From Phragmites australis (Eukaryota; Streptophyta; Magnoliopsida; Poales; Poaceae), in contig NC_084924.1 of the NCBI RefSeq assembly GCF_958298935.1, positions 23,533,819 to 23,597,818 of the forward strand: a stretch of 64,000 nucleotides of DNA, written 5' to 3'. Positions 35,563 to 48,289 of the stretch are shown here, piece by piece. The position numbers and the translations under genes were made by a program. Below the pieces are notes generated by a model that was not told where the DNA came from, did not search any database, and worked only from the letters and a program-made list of their open reading frames with translations. The number at the start of each line of letters is the position of its first letter. Within the stretch, counting starts at the first letter, position 1.

Positions 35563-35736
35563 CTGGTGGGGAAAAAAGGATAGCTTAGAACTAGCATAAT
35601 AAGTTTTCAAAGGTAACAAGATAGAAGGTAAGTATGCAAGTAGTTTTGATAACATAGTTTTTAGAAAATAAACAGACACGAGCAATTATATCCTAAGGTC
35701 ACGTCCTACAACCGAGCATGGCTCTGGTACAACTCC

Positions 35737-38700
35737 TGTAAGACCCCAATCCCGGGACCAAGTAGTTGATACATACAATACAACAGTTGTAATATCACAG
35801 TCAAACTTTGTACATAGTTACTAAAGTTTAGAGTACAAAATGTTACAACCTATACTGTATATTACAAACCTAGCCGAGAGGCCAACAAAACATAGTGGAA
35901 AGCAAAAGCCCAAGCCACAAGTAGCTTAGGGTGCGGACGCGACTTCTAAGACTATTCTTGATCCCTGCCTTCACCTCTGGCGAAGTCCGCATCAGCTTGC
36001 TATTTTGAATGACAGCAAGAATGAGTGTGGAAGGTATTCAATAAGCCCTATGCTAGTTCAAGGTGTTGATATATGCATAAAGGGGGTAATTCAAGGATAA
36101 GGCTTTATGTTTTAGTTTTAAGCATAAAGTAGTTTATTCATTTGTCCAATTGTATCATCTAGGATTGACTTAAAAACAATTTAAATAGTTCAAAACTAGG
36201 TAACAAGCTATATCTAGGGGTTTTCGGTCCTGGGAGGGGCTACACCTCACTCTGCAGTACCTTTCATCACACCTCACTCCATAGATCCTGGCAAATTTAG
36301 CCAGCAGCCTCATCACATGGACATCTTGTCCACATACTCACTCATCAAGACACACGCACCCAGAGTCTAGTCAACACGATTGCTGCTTTCGCACGTCCAT
36401 GAGCATGGACATGGCTATTAAAATAGATTTACACTCTGCAGAGGTTGTACAACTTTACCCATGCCATATGCTCAACCTCTAACTGTTGCAAGCAGAGGAG
36501 CGAATCATGCTGAGACACTCCAATCACCTTTCCTGTCGAGCTTTTCTACGAGATTTACCCCCAAGCGCCAGAGTCCATGTACTGAAGGCTAGTCCCTTTT
36601 TTAAGCCTAGGTCGGTACTAGCAACCTCCAAATAGAGGGACATATAGTCACTTGACTGCTCGCTGCTCTCAGCCTCCTAGTATGATTCCCAACTCAGTCA
36701 AGTGAAGGAGAAGTCAAGTTCTACCCATTCAAGATGCATGGTTTCACAAGGTGGTTAGGCTAGACGGTGCAATGGTCCTTAAGCAGCTATGATAGGTGTC
36801 TTCTGGCAATGAACACCATAGAGGTGACTCAAGCCCCTGGGAGCATCCTCATCCAGAGTACTACTCCACCTGCCCCCGTCAAAACAGTTTTCACCCATTT
36901 TTACATATCACCCTCCACATCCCACACGACATCAAGGATTTCACAACCATCAAGGATTCATGATATATGAGTTATCATTGATAACAACAAATCTTATCTC
37001 TGAGGAGAGGTGTTTTAAAAGCGACGTCTCCGAGGAGATGTATTAAATCCTAAGCATGTTAGATATCAAGATGTCATCTGTCATTAATATAGATAACAAC
37101 AGGTAATCCTAGGGTGATGTGTATTTTGGATGATAACATTTATGGCATGGTAAGTGTTTAATAGGATTAACTACTACAAGCAGTTTGTAAAAGCGCATTA
37201 TATAACACATGCGATATAAGTCTAATTTTAGTTGATCATGTAGATTAGTTAAAAACATAGGTTCAGTGTGATCAAGGAGATAGGACCTGCCTTCTATGAG
37301 GTTTTTTTGAAGTCTTGATTGTAGTTAGGATCTTCCTCGCCCCAGATGCCTCCAGCGCAGCACTCACTCATAGAATTCTAGCGGTTCTGTAATTGTGACT
37401 ACGATCATTAATAGGCTACACTTGAGTAGAATCAAATAACACCAAATGAAAAGCCAATGAGCCCTAATGAATATTACACTATGATAGATAGGTAGATCTC
37501 GAATTTAGAGAAAGAATCACTGGAATCAAAGCCAAAATGGAGAAGTTATGACTCCCAAAAGATTTAATCTAATATAAATTGAAAAAATATGAAATGACAC
37601 TATTTATATGTGGGACCCACATGAATAGTAACCTAGGCCCACATGAATAGCAGCCGGGATTAGGCCTAAAATGGGTTTGGACTGGGTTAAGCTTGAGCTT
37701 GGGCTGCATAGTACTGGGTTGCATAGTACTCGGCCCACTCGGGTCTAGCTGGCTGGTTTAGCAGGCTATGGAGCTGGGCCGGCCCACTAGGGCATGGCCT
37801 TTAGGTAGCTGGGTCACCCTGGTAGGCCGGTGGTGATCAGATCGAACCGCAAGCTGACTTGGCCAGGCTGCCTGGGTGAGCGATGGCCCAGCCATGCGTG
37901 CAGAGCGCGCGAGCGAATAGAGCGATGATAGGGGAATGATCGACCAGTGACGAGTGATTCAACGGAGCTGCGCCGGTGAACTTGTTGGGAGCACGATGTC
38001 GCTAGGGTTCCACAGCGGAAAGTTAACGCCAAGCATCTACGTGTGATGGGGAACTTGTCTAGGGACACATCAACGGCGCCTAGCAACAGGAATGACACTA
38101 GAGGGTGACCGGAGGAGATGGTGGCGGTGCAAGAAAAAAGGGCAGCGCCTCCTCTAGTCTATGCGTGATTGCCCTACAAGAAAAAGAAGCCTAATGCTCC
38201 CTGAACTACACAGCACGATGGCCAGACCACAAGCAGAGGCACAAGCATATAGGCAGCGAGCAATTTCACAACGGTGGAGTAAGGACATGGGCAGCACATG
38301 GCTATGCGCTAAGAGAGAGCATTGGGGCGGTGACATGCTAGCTAGGGGGTTGCACGAGGGGGGTGGGAAGCTCACCAAGATCGGAAATGGCGAGAAGCTG
38401 GACGATGGCCAGTGATGCGACGGAGCAGTAGAGGTGGAGGTGGCTTAGCTACTGGCGCGAGCGAGCTTCTGCCGGGCTTCTGGTCAATTGAGAGCGAGAA
38501 GGGGTCGGCGGCATCCTCTGGGTGCTCCTCAATAGCTTGTGGGGGCAAAACATCGACGGCGAGGTCACAGTGGCAGAAATGACAGCGTTGCGCTGTCCAT
38601 GAACGTGTGTGGGCACGAAAGTCGCACAGTGCAGAGGCATGGGCGACTCGAGCATTAACAAAGAGAGAAGAGAGAGAGAGCGAGGGAGCGAAGGGGTGTC

Positions 38701-39513
38701 GTGGTGATATTTCTTGGAGGGTCGCGGCTGTCGCGGTGGTGAGCGACGTGCGATGTGCTGGAGGAGGAAGGAGAGAGTGCGGGCAACCGAGCGGCAAATG
38801 GCCAACACGTGGACGGCCATGCTTGTGCAGGCGTGGACAAGCAATGGGCTAGCGAGCGCGCGCGCGTGAGCTAGGCCGGCAGTGCGATGGTGGCCCAGGC
38901 ACGAGTGAAGGAAAGGGGGAGACAAGCTGGGCTGGCTGGTCCACGCGAGGGAGAAAAGAGGGGGAGGGGAGGAAGGCTGGGCTAGCTGAGCACGGGCCGA
39001 ACAGAGAGTGGGGAAAATGAGAGATTCAGCCCATGAGGAATAGAAAAAGAAAAAGAGTTTGGGGGTTTAAATTCAAATGGAGGTATTTGAATTTAGATTT
39101 GGAATTAGGTTTTGGGTTTGGTATAATTTCTATGGAGACATTTGAATTGTAAGTTGGATTTGGATCTTGAGACTTTGAAGATGATTTGAATTCAAATTAG
39201 AATTGATATGAAGGAATGTAGGAACAGATTTGAAATTGAGAGACATTCAATTTCAATCTCCACACAAGAACCACAAAAACCATAAACCAAGTCACATGAA
39301 CGAATTTAATGCACGGATTATTTTGGAAATAATTTTAGTGCATTTTGGAATACCTGGTCAACTTAATACATTTAATATATGAATATATACACACTAATAT
39401 ATATACATTCATATACATACCTCCTTGATTTTAGTTAGCCTAATCAATCACAAAAAGTTTTAATTTGGAGCAAAATTTGCAATTAATTAACATGTTAAAC
39501 TCATGATGTTACA
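35737..39513 (-). repeat. 5' LTR of the chromovirus
   Basis: On the minus strand it starts TGTAACATCATGAG and ends GGGATTGGGGTCTTACA, 3777 bp. The right flank after the TG end is AACTA (39514-39518); the matching left flank is lost. Relative to the other LTR it has about 830 extra bp (about 37115-37945) and lacks about 200 bp around 38575 that include the TATA box. Confidence 0.85.
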
Positions 39514-41685
39514 AACTAGGTGGTTTTTGCTAATTTATTGACCAAGATCATCGCAGCTTGCATGTATAGGCATCAAGGTTGTTCTCAACTAGGTTTCCAT
39601 CCTGAAGAAATATAAAATAGCTAGATCATCTTATCCATGGCATTTTCAGAGCGTCATCTAGCCTAAACATGCATCATAGAGCATCATCAAACATCAGAAA
39701 GAATCACCAGCATCATGTAGGCATCTTTTATGTGAAAAATAGTAGGGTTTAGCAAAAGGGGATAAACCGGGTAGCTAGAGACCAAACCAGAGAGCCAAGC
39801 TCCACAACGAAGGTGGCCTCCAATGACCGGAAGAGTAGTAGGGGAGAACCATACCACCATCTCAATAGCAGAAATGGTGCCAGAGAGGTGGCAAGGCCTC
39901 ACCAAGCTGAGGAGGAAGTAGAGGAGGTTAGAGCTAAGGCTAGACATCCAGAGGAGCTCCTAAAAGCAACACCATGTCGCTCGAGTCGAGGAGACCGGCT
40001 GGTGACGACGACTGCGAAGCCCTATGACAGAGCACCACCACTAGGTCAAGCTAAGGAGAAAGGAAGGAATATGTGTAGAGGAGGGCAGCCAAAGGTAGAG
40101 GAGCTCCTCTAGATCTCACCGATGGTGGTGAAGGTGCCATGGCCAGTGTCAGATTGAACTTGCAGCAAAGAAGAGCCACTACCAAGGGGGGAAGGAGAGG
40201 AGGCACCAAGAATCTCGCCTTTGGGCAGCTGACATGCCAGAGCTACTAGAGTCGACCAAGCTACAAGGTCAAGGTATTCGGGTGGAGGAGCAAAGGAGCA
40301 CGAGAAGGAGAGTCGTGCGAGGAAGGATAAGGAAAGGAACTCGATCGAATGCTTCCGAGGGGAGGTCAAGGGGGTCGTAGGTGGGCTAGACCGAGCAAGA
40401 AGGAAGACAGCTGGGCTAGGGTATAGGCCAAGTTAGGCTAGGTCCATGGATGGGCTTAGGCCTACATTGGTCGAGCTGCTTTGGTCCTTTTGGGATGGAG
40501 TTTGGGCCATCCTTGAGCCGAAGTTCCTTTTTTACTTATTCTTTTAATCCAGGATATTTTTATTCTAGAAATCTAATGAATCTTGATTAAATAATATGGG
40601 AGTATTTTTCTAACTAATAATAAATGTTAGCAAATAGGACAAGGTTGATTTATAGATTGTTTTCAGCTTGCACTTTAAAAATAACCAAAGATCTTAACAG
40701 TTAAGGAAAAATCTTCTAGAGCATCAACTGGGAGTTAGATTAAAGTGCATTGGTCTAGATTTCCATAATATCTAGTTCCTTAAGGTAAGTATATCTTAAG
40801 TGAACATCGCTCTTATAGAATCCTTTGATTTGATTGTTTTCAAGCTTTGGAACTGACCCGAAGTTTCAAACTCAGTCTAATATCCAACACTTTGATAGTT
40901 TTCCTGTTTTAGGTAAGTTCCAATGATTGCTCATGTTGCGAAGCTATTTTCAAAGCGAGGCTTTGAACTTATATATGACTATCACCTGCATGATCACAGT
41001 AATCTAACAAACCAAGTTAGAGAACCATGTTAACCTTAACTAATTACTATGAAACATGATGCTCTTGAGCATGAAGAATGCTAGTGAGACAATGTATGTC
41101 ATGCATGTCTACATATCTTGCCTTTCTTGGAATGCCTCACTAGTATCTTCTTGCTTATTTGTCATGCAAGATCACTAGTATCTCCTTAACACAATGATAA
41201 CATTGTGAACTCTACTTGACTCATGTGATTGCTGGTTGCTACAATGTATCTTACTGAGTACGTTTGTACTCGTATCTTTAAACCTCCTTTTTTATAGATG
41301 GGAAAAATATAGACTATAACCTAGGTTTCTAGAAGATGACGATGAAGCCTCACCAGCAATTGAAGAACGAGAAGCATAGTACGATGTCTTATACTTGAGG
41401 AGGCTATGAGGAGTGGCATTGAACTAAGCATAGGTTGGGTGGATATCTTGACCTACCTTTCTGGCATATAACTTGGATCTTCTTAGATTTTGGGTTCGTA
41501 ACTTAATGGTGCTTGTAAAGTTAACATAAGTTGTGATTTATATCGTCTACGGATCTGTTCCATTATCTTCTGTTATGTCACTCTGATGTGTCAATGCTTT
41601 GATAATTTTCACTTACCGGAGTAGGGACCATAGACATGACAACCTACCTCTGAAGTGGTGATGTCGGGTCGCCATAGAATGTTTC
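39514..41685 (+). mobile_element. Degenerate partial LTR of another long-LTR gypsy family
   Basis: No gene. The stretch has the look of the second half of a long gypsy LTR: the phrase TTACTGAGTACGTTTGTACT near 41250, and an end near 41685 reading GGTGATGTCGGGTCGCCATA, resembling common LTR ends in grasses. The chromovirus LTR at 39513 sits on its left side. No partner LTR is in the window. Confidence 0.4.
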
Positions 41686-42635
41686 GAAAAGAAGCCATTA
41701 CGGGTATACCGTTTCGGTACTAATAAAAGATGGGGGTGTCCAATTTCAAGTGGATTGAAACTTCGTTTTTTCAATCTCCTTTTTAGCCATTAAACAATAT
41801 CCAAGAATTAACATAATATTGCAACTTTAATCTATCTAGTAGGTGACTGAGATATAAGAATGTATTTTAAAAAAATAGGAGCGGTTTCCCCCTCCTTTAT
41901 TCTTAAAAAAAGAAATTTTTAGGCGATTGAAATTAATTAAGCTGAAAAGAAATATTAAGAGTAAGGTGCACCTAAGTTACAACAACTTGCATGGTGGGTA
42001 TGCACATTTGTCAAGTGAAAATTAGCAAAGCTGAAAAAAAATTTAGAGCAAATGTCTAGTTAGCCTTGGAAAACTAACCGCCCATATAAATAAAGGTATC
42101 CAAATTTTTCACATGAAAGTTGTAGCACAGACCTATCATAAAATATTACATAATTCGTTGCTGGTCAATGGCAGCGACTAAATTGAGTATGGAGATTGGA
42201 AAATTGGAAGTGTGCTCACAGGCCCACGGAAAATCGATCATCATCGCGTTCAGCAACTATAACTTTATACACGTCCTGTCCAAAAAACACTTACAGAAAC
42301 TAGGAAGGAGCCATGTATCTACAAACCAGCTATCAGTTAAAAGTTTCAAATCGAGCATATACACTTGGGCCGAAGAAAGCTCAAAGCTGTCATCTATATA
42401 GTTCTCCGTGGGTAAGACTGATGGCATTTACAACCAATGGGAGTACAACATAACAGATACTGCTGCAAAACAGGGTGTGCGGGCTCTTGGAAGGGCACGG
42501 CGCAGGATTTTGCTCTTGACTGAAACCAATGCAGAAATTACAATGTCAATTTGCTCCAGCGCCGAATGTGAAGCAGAACGCCCAGGAATTGGACAAGAGA
42601 ACAGAATAATTTAGGCTGTCAGACACTCCAAAAGG
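41686..42635. other. Gene-flanking sequence and probable WRKY 3' UTR
   Basis: AT-rich single-copy-looking DNA without a supported gene. The right part should hold the 3' UTR of the WRKY gene; a clear poly(A) signal was not chosen. Confidence 0.4.
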
Positions 42636-45600
42636 TTATGTTATTTCATTTTCTTCTTTTAGTAGCATGGAAGAAGCTGATGACGCATTTTGTACGTCTG
42701 CTCCACGACTACTGGATGCTGAATTCTGCCCCCTGTGTGGTAAGCTGTTGGAAGATGACGCATTGGCATTAGCAGCAGCATGGCTGCTGTTCCTGGCTGC
42801 TGGCACGTCATGGTTGTGCTTCCCTTCGTATGTAGTTATGACGGCCTTTGGGTCCTGCGAAGATCTTTCAATATGCTTCTTCACATCACATCCTTGGTAT
42901 GTGCATTTGTAGTAACTCCTACACAGTGCAACCAAATTTGACATGTGAAGTATAACTTAATTCAAATAGATTCTCCATATAAGTTTTAAGTGTTCAACAA
43001 AAGGGCCATCGCCAAATCTACTTGATGACTAAATAGTTCAAACTGATAACCACAGATATCATTTGAAAGCGTAAACTTGTCCAAAAGCCACAACTTTTAA
43101 TTGTTCCTTGTTCTTTTTCAACAAGCCAAGTTAAAGAGCAAGATATACATTGACAAATATGTGTAAAGTAAGAACACAGCAGCCCTTATAGCTAGGTACC
43201 TTAAAGCTAAGTAGAATACAATCAGAAAAGCTTCCAGAATAACTTTTGTTGGAGAATAATGACTGGAACTGTGATATTTTGCCAAATTCTTTCAAAACTA
43301 ACTCACTTAATCAAGAGTCATCTTAACTGGGTGAGACAACTATACAATACTCATATGGTAAAACGTAAAAATGTTTTTTGGTCCGCACAAGAGATGTGGG
43401 CAGCAGGACTACGGCCAAATCAAACAAGAGTTCTTCATTGCCACTTAGTATTTCTAAGTAGTGCGTGCAATAAGTTACTAAATTTAAATCCTGTATAAAT
43501 ATAGAGGGGCTTTTCTTTGGTACTCCTTTGTTAAAAAAAATAATTTACAAATCTCAGAGCAAAGGCCATTACAACCTAACAAAGAGTAAATATGTACCTG
43601 TATTTGTGGTTTCTGAAAGATCCTAACTAAAACACCAAAGAACATGGACTCAATGGAATACTTATAGAGTTATAGTAGGGACTGCAGGCAACGACCATGT
43701 GGTATTTTCGGCACTGGAACATGGTCTAGGAATAAATAGGACATCAGGACTAACTTGCAAAAAATACAGGTTTGAACCAATCATGTGCCAGTCCTCAAGA
43801 GCTCACACCACTGACCGGGAGGGATATATTTGGCTTTGTGGCAACCATGACTATCACATGATCTCATCCGCTACTTTAACTTCAAAGCAAGTGTAAACTC
43901 ACACGAATGAATACATAGAAAGAACATAGAGAACAAATGCAAAATGATAACAGTATTACCTTGGATGTGGATTCCCTTTTACCACTTTCTGTCCATACTT
44001 GCGCCACCGGTAGCCATCATCCAGAAGATCAACCTCACTAGTTGTTTGCACAATGATCCTTTGAGCTGGAGTTGGCACATGTCTGCCCAATAAAACAGGC
44101 ATTTATAGATGAAAGATAGAAAAAGATTTCCTACTAAAAAAATGCTCATTATAGAAACTACCTTTTGTTTACATTTGCATGACTAGCATCTTCATTGTCA
44201 GTGCCAGCTCTTACTTCATCATCACCCTCCTCCTCGCTGTCACTTGAGCCTGACAATTTCTCACCTCCCTCTCCCCTCTTTGACATTGAAGGCCCTGCGA
44301 TGCCATTTGATGCCTCAAATTTTCCAGAGCAATCTTGAGAGCCTGGTTCTGATCTAGTTGAAGCATCCTCATTCTCATGAAAATCATCCTCTTCATTTAG
44401 TAAATCACCATCTTTGGACCTCCTTTTTGGTGGACGCTGGTGGTTATGCTGACCTCTATAAATTATCTCAGTAATCTGTCCATCTGCTGAGCGCTCCACT
44501 TTTTTCTTAACTGGACAGCTCGCTTCAGTACATTTGTAGTAACTCCTTGGATACTCCCCACCCTTAACTGCCTTCTGGCCATACTTCCGCCAGTTGTAGC
44601 CATCATCGGCAGGTTTATCCACAGTGAATGCAGAAGTTTGGAATCCTTGGGAAACCTCATTTGATTCAATGTTGCTATTAGCTGTATGCAATGGCTGAGT
44701 TGGTATCTCCTGTGTTGATGTCACATTGGCAGAAGAATTGACATGCTGTGACGTCAAAGCTGGTGTTGTCGACGAGAAAGGGAGTGAGTAATCTGTTTGA
44801 TTGACCATATTGTACGGAGGGTGGAGTGCTTGTGCTGTTACTTGTACTAATGCTTGTTGATGGGACATCCCAAAACTCCCCTGCAAGGAAAAATTATAAT
44901 AACACCTATAAGCCCAGATATAAACATATCTTTATTTGTGAATGTAATAACTACCAATTAGCACAAGCAAATATACAGTGACAAACCAAACATTCAATAA
45001 AACTTAAAACCAAGCACCATACCAGTGATTTCCTGATATCTACATGGAACAATAAGAAATAATTGGACTCTTTTTTACAGCGACAAGGAGGAATGAAACT
45101 TCAAAATCAATTCTGTCATTCAGGATGGCAAGACATTTGCTGGTTCAATGGCTGGAATTTCATCCTATCCACTACATAAGTTTCAGGCATTTCTCAAGCA
45201 AAACAAGGGAAAGATTTTAGATGTTTGGAGACAAGGTGTTTACCCTCAGCAACAATTAGCAGTTCACAATGGGCAGGTCCAGACTAGGAAGTAGGAACTA
45301 GAGGCAACCAGCCAGAAAACACCAAACATTACACGAATGAGAGCATACCAGTCACAACACGGCCAGAAATCAGTCAATAATTTGCAATTACATGACATTG
45401 ATTATCTAAGAGACTTTTCATAGTATTCTCTAGCTTTTCTTCTACTTTTCACAAAGTAAAGGTAGTTACTACGATATGATAGAATACCAAAAATTAAAAC
45501 TGAATTCATCCCCACACTAGTATATCCTCTGCTTCTCTCATTAATGCTAGTGTCATGCCTGATATACATTGAGAGTACAAAGCATGTGTTGATGCAAGTA

Positions 45601-47613
45601 TGCAACAATCTTTCGGATTCATGTTCAGGTAATACTGCGTTGGGACTGACACCACCATTACCATCATGTAATCAATATCAGCATAGTAAACAAAGGCACA
45701 TGCAAGCATGATATTTTTCTTTTTGCAACAGATAAGATAATAATTGTATTCAATTCATTATTTGTAGGACCAAAATCAGCAACTCACTTATGTGAATGAT
45801 AGGATCAACATGGAAATCTTTCAGAATGCAACAGATTATTAAAAAATAAAGTGCCATCATCAATGCCCCATATTGTAATATCATAAAAAAAAATTGAAAT
45901 ACTAACATACTAAAATAGTTATTTTTCTGCCCAAGCTGGCAAGCTCCAGTATTTATGCCTAACCTAAGAAACTTGTTCTGAAGTTGATACCAAAAAAGTG
46001 GTTTTAAGTACAATTAAGTTTGGCCAATAGTAGAGAAAAAGTTAAATGTCCGCATAAGCAGGTCTGATAGTGCAATTATAATTTGGAAAACTTTGTTATA
46101 TTCCTTATTTTAATGGGCTAAACAACTTCAAGCATACATATTACCAAGTTGCATCTATGTATCAACTATATCAGAGCATGGCTTACGTATCAATTATATG
46201 AATTTAGGAGTAGCATGCTGTATTCTTATTTTATTTATTTTGACAAATGGGATCATCTTAAAGGCCAAACAAGCACCCATTTGCTTAAGTACGGATGGTG
46301 ACCGCTTGCTCACCATTTGACAGCATTGATTGAATCATCACAACCACAGTAGAGTTACTTGTGAAAATTCAGGACAGTAATTGAATGTTAACTTGCTAGG
46401 TTCTCTTTGAGGCATCTGTATCTTTTGGTTGACTCCTTACGTGAAAGAATGTTATAATGGTATAACCTCAAGGTGCACAAGCAAATAGTGTCCTTGGCAT
46501 AAACTACAAATATATAAGAGAGCAGTGAAACAAGAGTACACGACTAATCAGCATAACTATTAACCCTTCTAACCTTATCACTGCAACTAACAAAGCAAAA
46601 CATTAGAGAGGAGAGCTAAATGAAAGACTACCGAAGTTTCATTTCTGTTATTTGCACCTAAATGGAACGTTGTAATTTCAGTTTTAATCAAAAGACGAAA
46701 GTTCAAAAATTCAAACAAGAAGGCCACGGTCCAAGCACAGGATCTCACCAAGAAAAAATAACTCATGCTGTAAGCGGGAATGAAGGATATTCAACATAAT
46801 CCCAAAAAGGAACTTCAATTTGGTCTACACTCACAATCTTGGGGAAAATGCTCATGTGAGTAAATGAGCTAATCGAATCCCCCCACTGCAATGCAAATCA
46901 TCCCTCGGCAAATGCAAGTCAAATTGCTAGAGTTCAGAGCTATCCTTTACACAGTGCATCACACTGAGAACAGTCGCGTACAGAATTCCAAGTACTGAGG
47001 ACCACGACATGACACAAGCTAACAACCATGCTTGACCTTTCCACGCTGCACGCAGATCTCCCAAGGCGGGTCCAAGCTAGGAACCAGCAGTGAACTGACC
47101 TCACGAATCCGCAACACTATTAGGAACCAGAAGTAGTATAGTCCCAATAAATTTAATTAGCTAGTACTACCCAACACGCACCAGATAAAAACCAAAGCAT
47201 CGGCAAGCACAACCGCACAAGCGAGCAAGGAAAGCAAGCGAAGGTGCGATTTCGATTTCTAGCTAGGGTTTGGGGAATACCGTTGGGGAGAAGAGCCCGG
47301 GGGAGCCGAGTAGCGCGGTGGGGCTGAGTCCTGGCGGCACGGCGAACGGAGAGGGCGGCGAGGGGCCCCGGGCGACGGCTGGGAAGCCTATGGCGCCGAA
47401 GAGGAGCTGGGTGAAGGAGCCGTGGAAGGCAGGGGAGGGCGCGTCGGCGAGGGTGAGTGGGCCGGGGCTGGTTTCGGCGGCGGCCGTGGAACCGGCGCCG
47501 GCGGCGAAGAGGGACTCAACGGCGGAGCGCAAGGGCAGGGAGAGCGTGGTGCGTGGCGGCGGGTGGCGCGCGCCCTCGCCGGTGGCGGAGGCGGAGGCCT
47601 CGCGGGCCGCCAT
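42636..47613 (-). CDS. Group I WRKY transcription factor, intact, 4 exons, 485 residues
   Basis: Sequence-specific nuclear regulator binding W-box DNA. Exons on the minus strand: 47613-47281 (333 bp), 44880-44162 (719), 44082-43960 (123), 42918-42636 (283). They sum to 1458 bp with no stop, and all junctions are GT/AG (donors G^GTATTC, G^GTAGTT, G^GTAATA). Two WRKY domains have WRKYGQK at residues 208-214 and 377-383, each followed by a C-x4-C...H-x-H zinc finger (CTEASC...HNH, CTYQGC...HNH). The third intron splits the Arg codon in the C-terminal domain, the conserved group I position. The N-terminus has a cluster of Ser-Pro sites (about residues 85-110), as in MAPK-regulated group I members. 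Basic PPKRRSK after domain 1 may be a nuclear signal. Closest remembered relatives are the rice WRKY78/WRKY30-type proteins; orthology was not tested. Start chosen at the first ATG in frame with the Ser-Pro region. Confidence 0.95.
44881..47280 (-). other. WRKY intron 1 (2400 bp)
   Basis: Long first intron between donor ACG^GTATTCC and acceptor CCTTGCAG^GGGAG, phase 0. It is AT-rich and I recognise no retroelement coding or LTR in it, unlike the flanks. The other introns are 79 bp (44083-44161) and 1041 bp (42919-43959). Confidence 0.85.
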
Positions 47614-47854
47614 GGGGGAGGAGGAGAGAGCCGAGAGAGAAGGAGCAACTGTGCAGGGGGGATGCTTGGGGAACGCTTCTCCTTTTTCTTGCCTGCGTGG
47701 GCGTGCGGGGGCAGACAGAGGGACGGCTTTTGGAGGAGCCGGGGGGGGGGGGGGGGGGGGGGGTGCGCCCACTCGCCGGCCCCCCTCGATCAGGAATGGA
47801 AATGGTGATACTTAACCGCGACAGGAACGCGCGGTAAACCTTAGCCGCCGCCAT
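47516..47854 (-). other. Upstream ORF overlapping the WRKY start
   Basis: An ATG at 47854 in good context (CCAAATGGCGG) opens a 112-codon frame that reads through the C23 tract as polyproline and passes the WRKY ATG at 47613 in a different frame (241 bp offset). If the transcript starts upstream of 47854, it could reduce initiation at the main ATG. Transcript start is unknown. Confidence 0.4.
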
Positions 47855-47990
47855 TTGGCTTGGCGGGACCTCCCTCGTGGATGGATGGATTTTTCTGCGC
47901 CGCGGGCCGCGGCCGGCTGCTGGTTTGTCTCTCGTCCGCTCTGCTCCGGCCTCCGAGGGTGCTTACATCGAAGTGCACTTTGTTCGGCTT
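47614..47990 (-). promoter_or_regulatory. WRKY 5' UTR and proximal promoter
   Basis: GC-rich, with a CT-rich stretch on the minus strand just before the ATG (complement of 47614-47640), typical of plant leaders. It holds a homopolymer of 23 G (C on the coding strand) at 47741-47763. No convincing TATA box was found. Confidence 0.5.
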
Positions 47991-48289
47991 AAAATACAAT
48001 GGCCGGCTTAAAATATGTTAGAGATTCCATTAGGACCTCTCCAGTGAGTGTTTGCCAGGCTCCAGATCCAGAATCTATGTTGGATTAGAATAAAGTCCTA
48101 CCAAATGAAGTAACTCTATGTTTTTAAGTAGCCCGATTCATTGATCCCCTCCATTTCCTATAAATTTTAGGATGCAACTAAAATGTTACTCTAAGTATGG
48201 ATCCGCTCTTGGAAACTAACGAGTACATCAAATTGAGGGGATATTACGGTTTTTGTCATCAATACATCTACCAGCCCTTAGACCCACTC

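Larger units (their letters stand above)
20658..39513 (-). mobile_element. Chromovirus (Tekay/Del-like) Ty3/gypsy element, minus strand, interrupted
   Basis: The two LTRs are homologous (20658-23653 and 35737-39513). Between them on the minus strand lie ORF0, gag, protease/RT/RNase H and integrase with a chromodomain-like end. The primer-binding site is next to the right LTR (minus reading GTACCAGAGCC, a decayed TGGTATCAGAGCC). The purine tract next to the left LTR reads GTGTGGTAGGTT before TGTTACATCC. Total length is 18.9 kb, of which 5.98 kb is a nested element. A hand comparison of about 110 bp of the LTRs gives roughly 9 percent mismatch, so the insertion is old. The left LTR lacks its last 100 or so bases. 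Confidence 0.85.

Noticed and set aside
38161..38925. Overlapping frames of 74-158 codons in the right chromovirus LTR
   Set aside because: Same LTR region as above; frames are not the same in the two copies.
47263..47772. Longer WRKY N-terminus starting at 47772
   Set aside because: The codon there is GTG, not ATG; the first in-frame ATG is at 47613.
47388..47837. Several long frames on both strands over WRKY exon 1
   Set aside because: High GC removes stops from all frames; only the minus frame that joins exon 2 in phase is supported.
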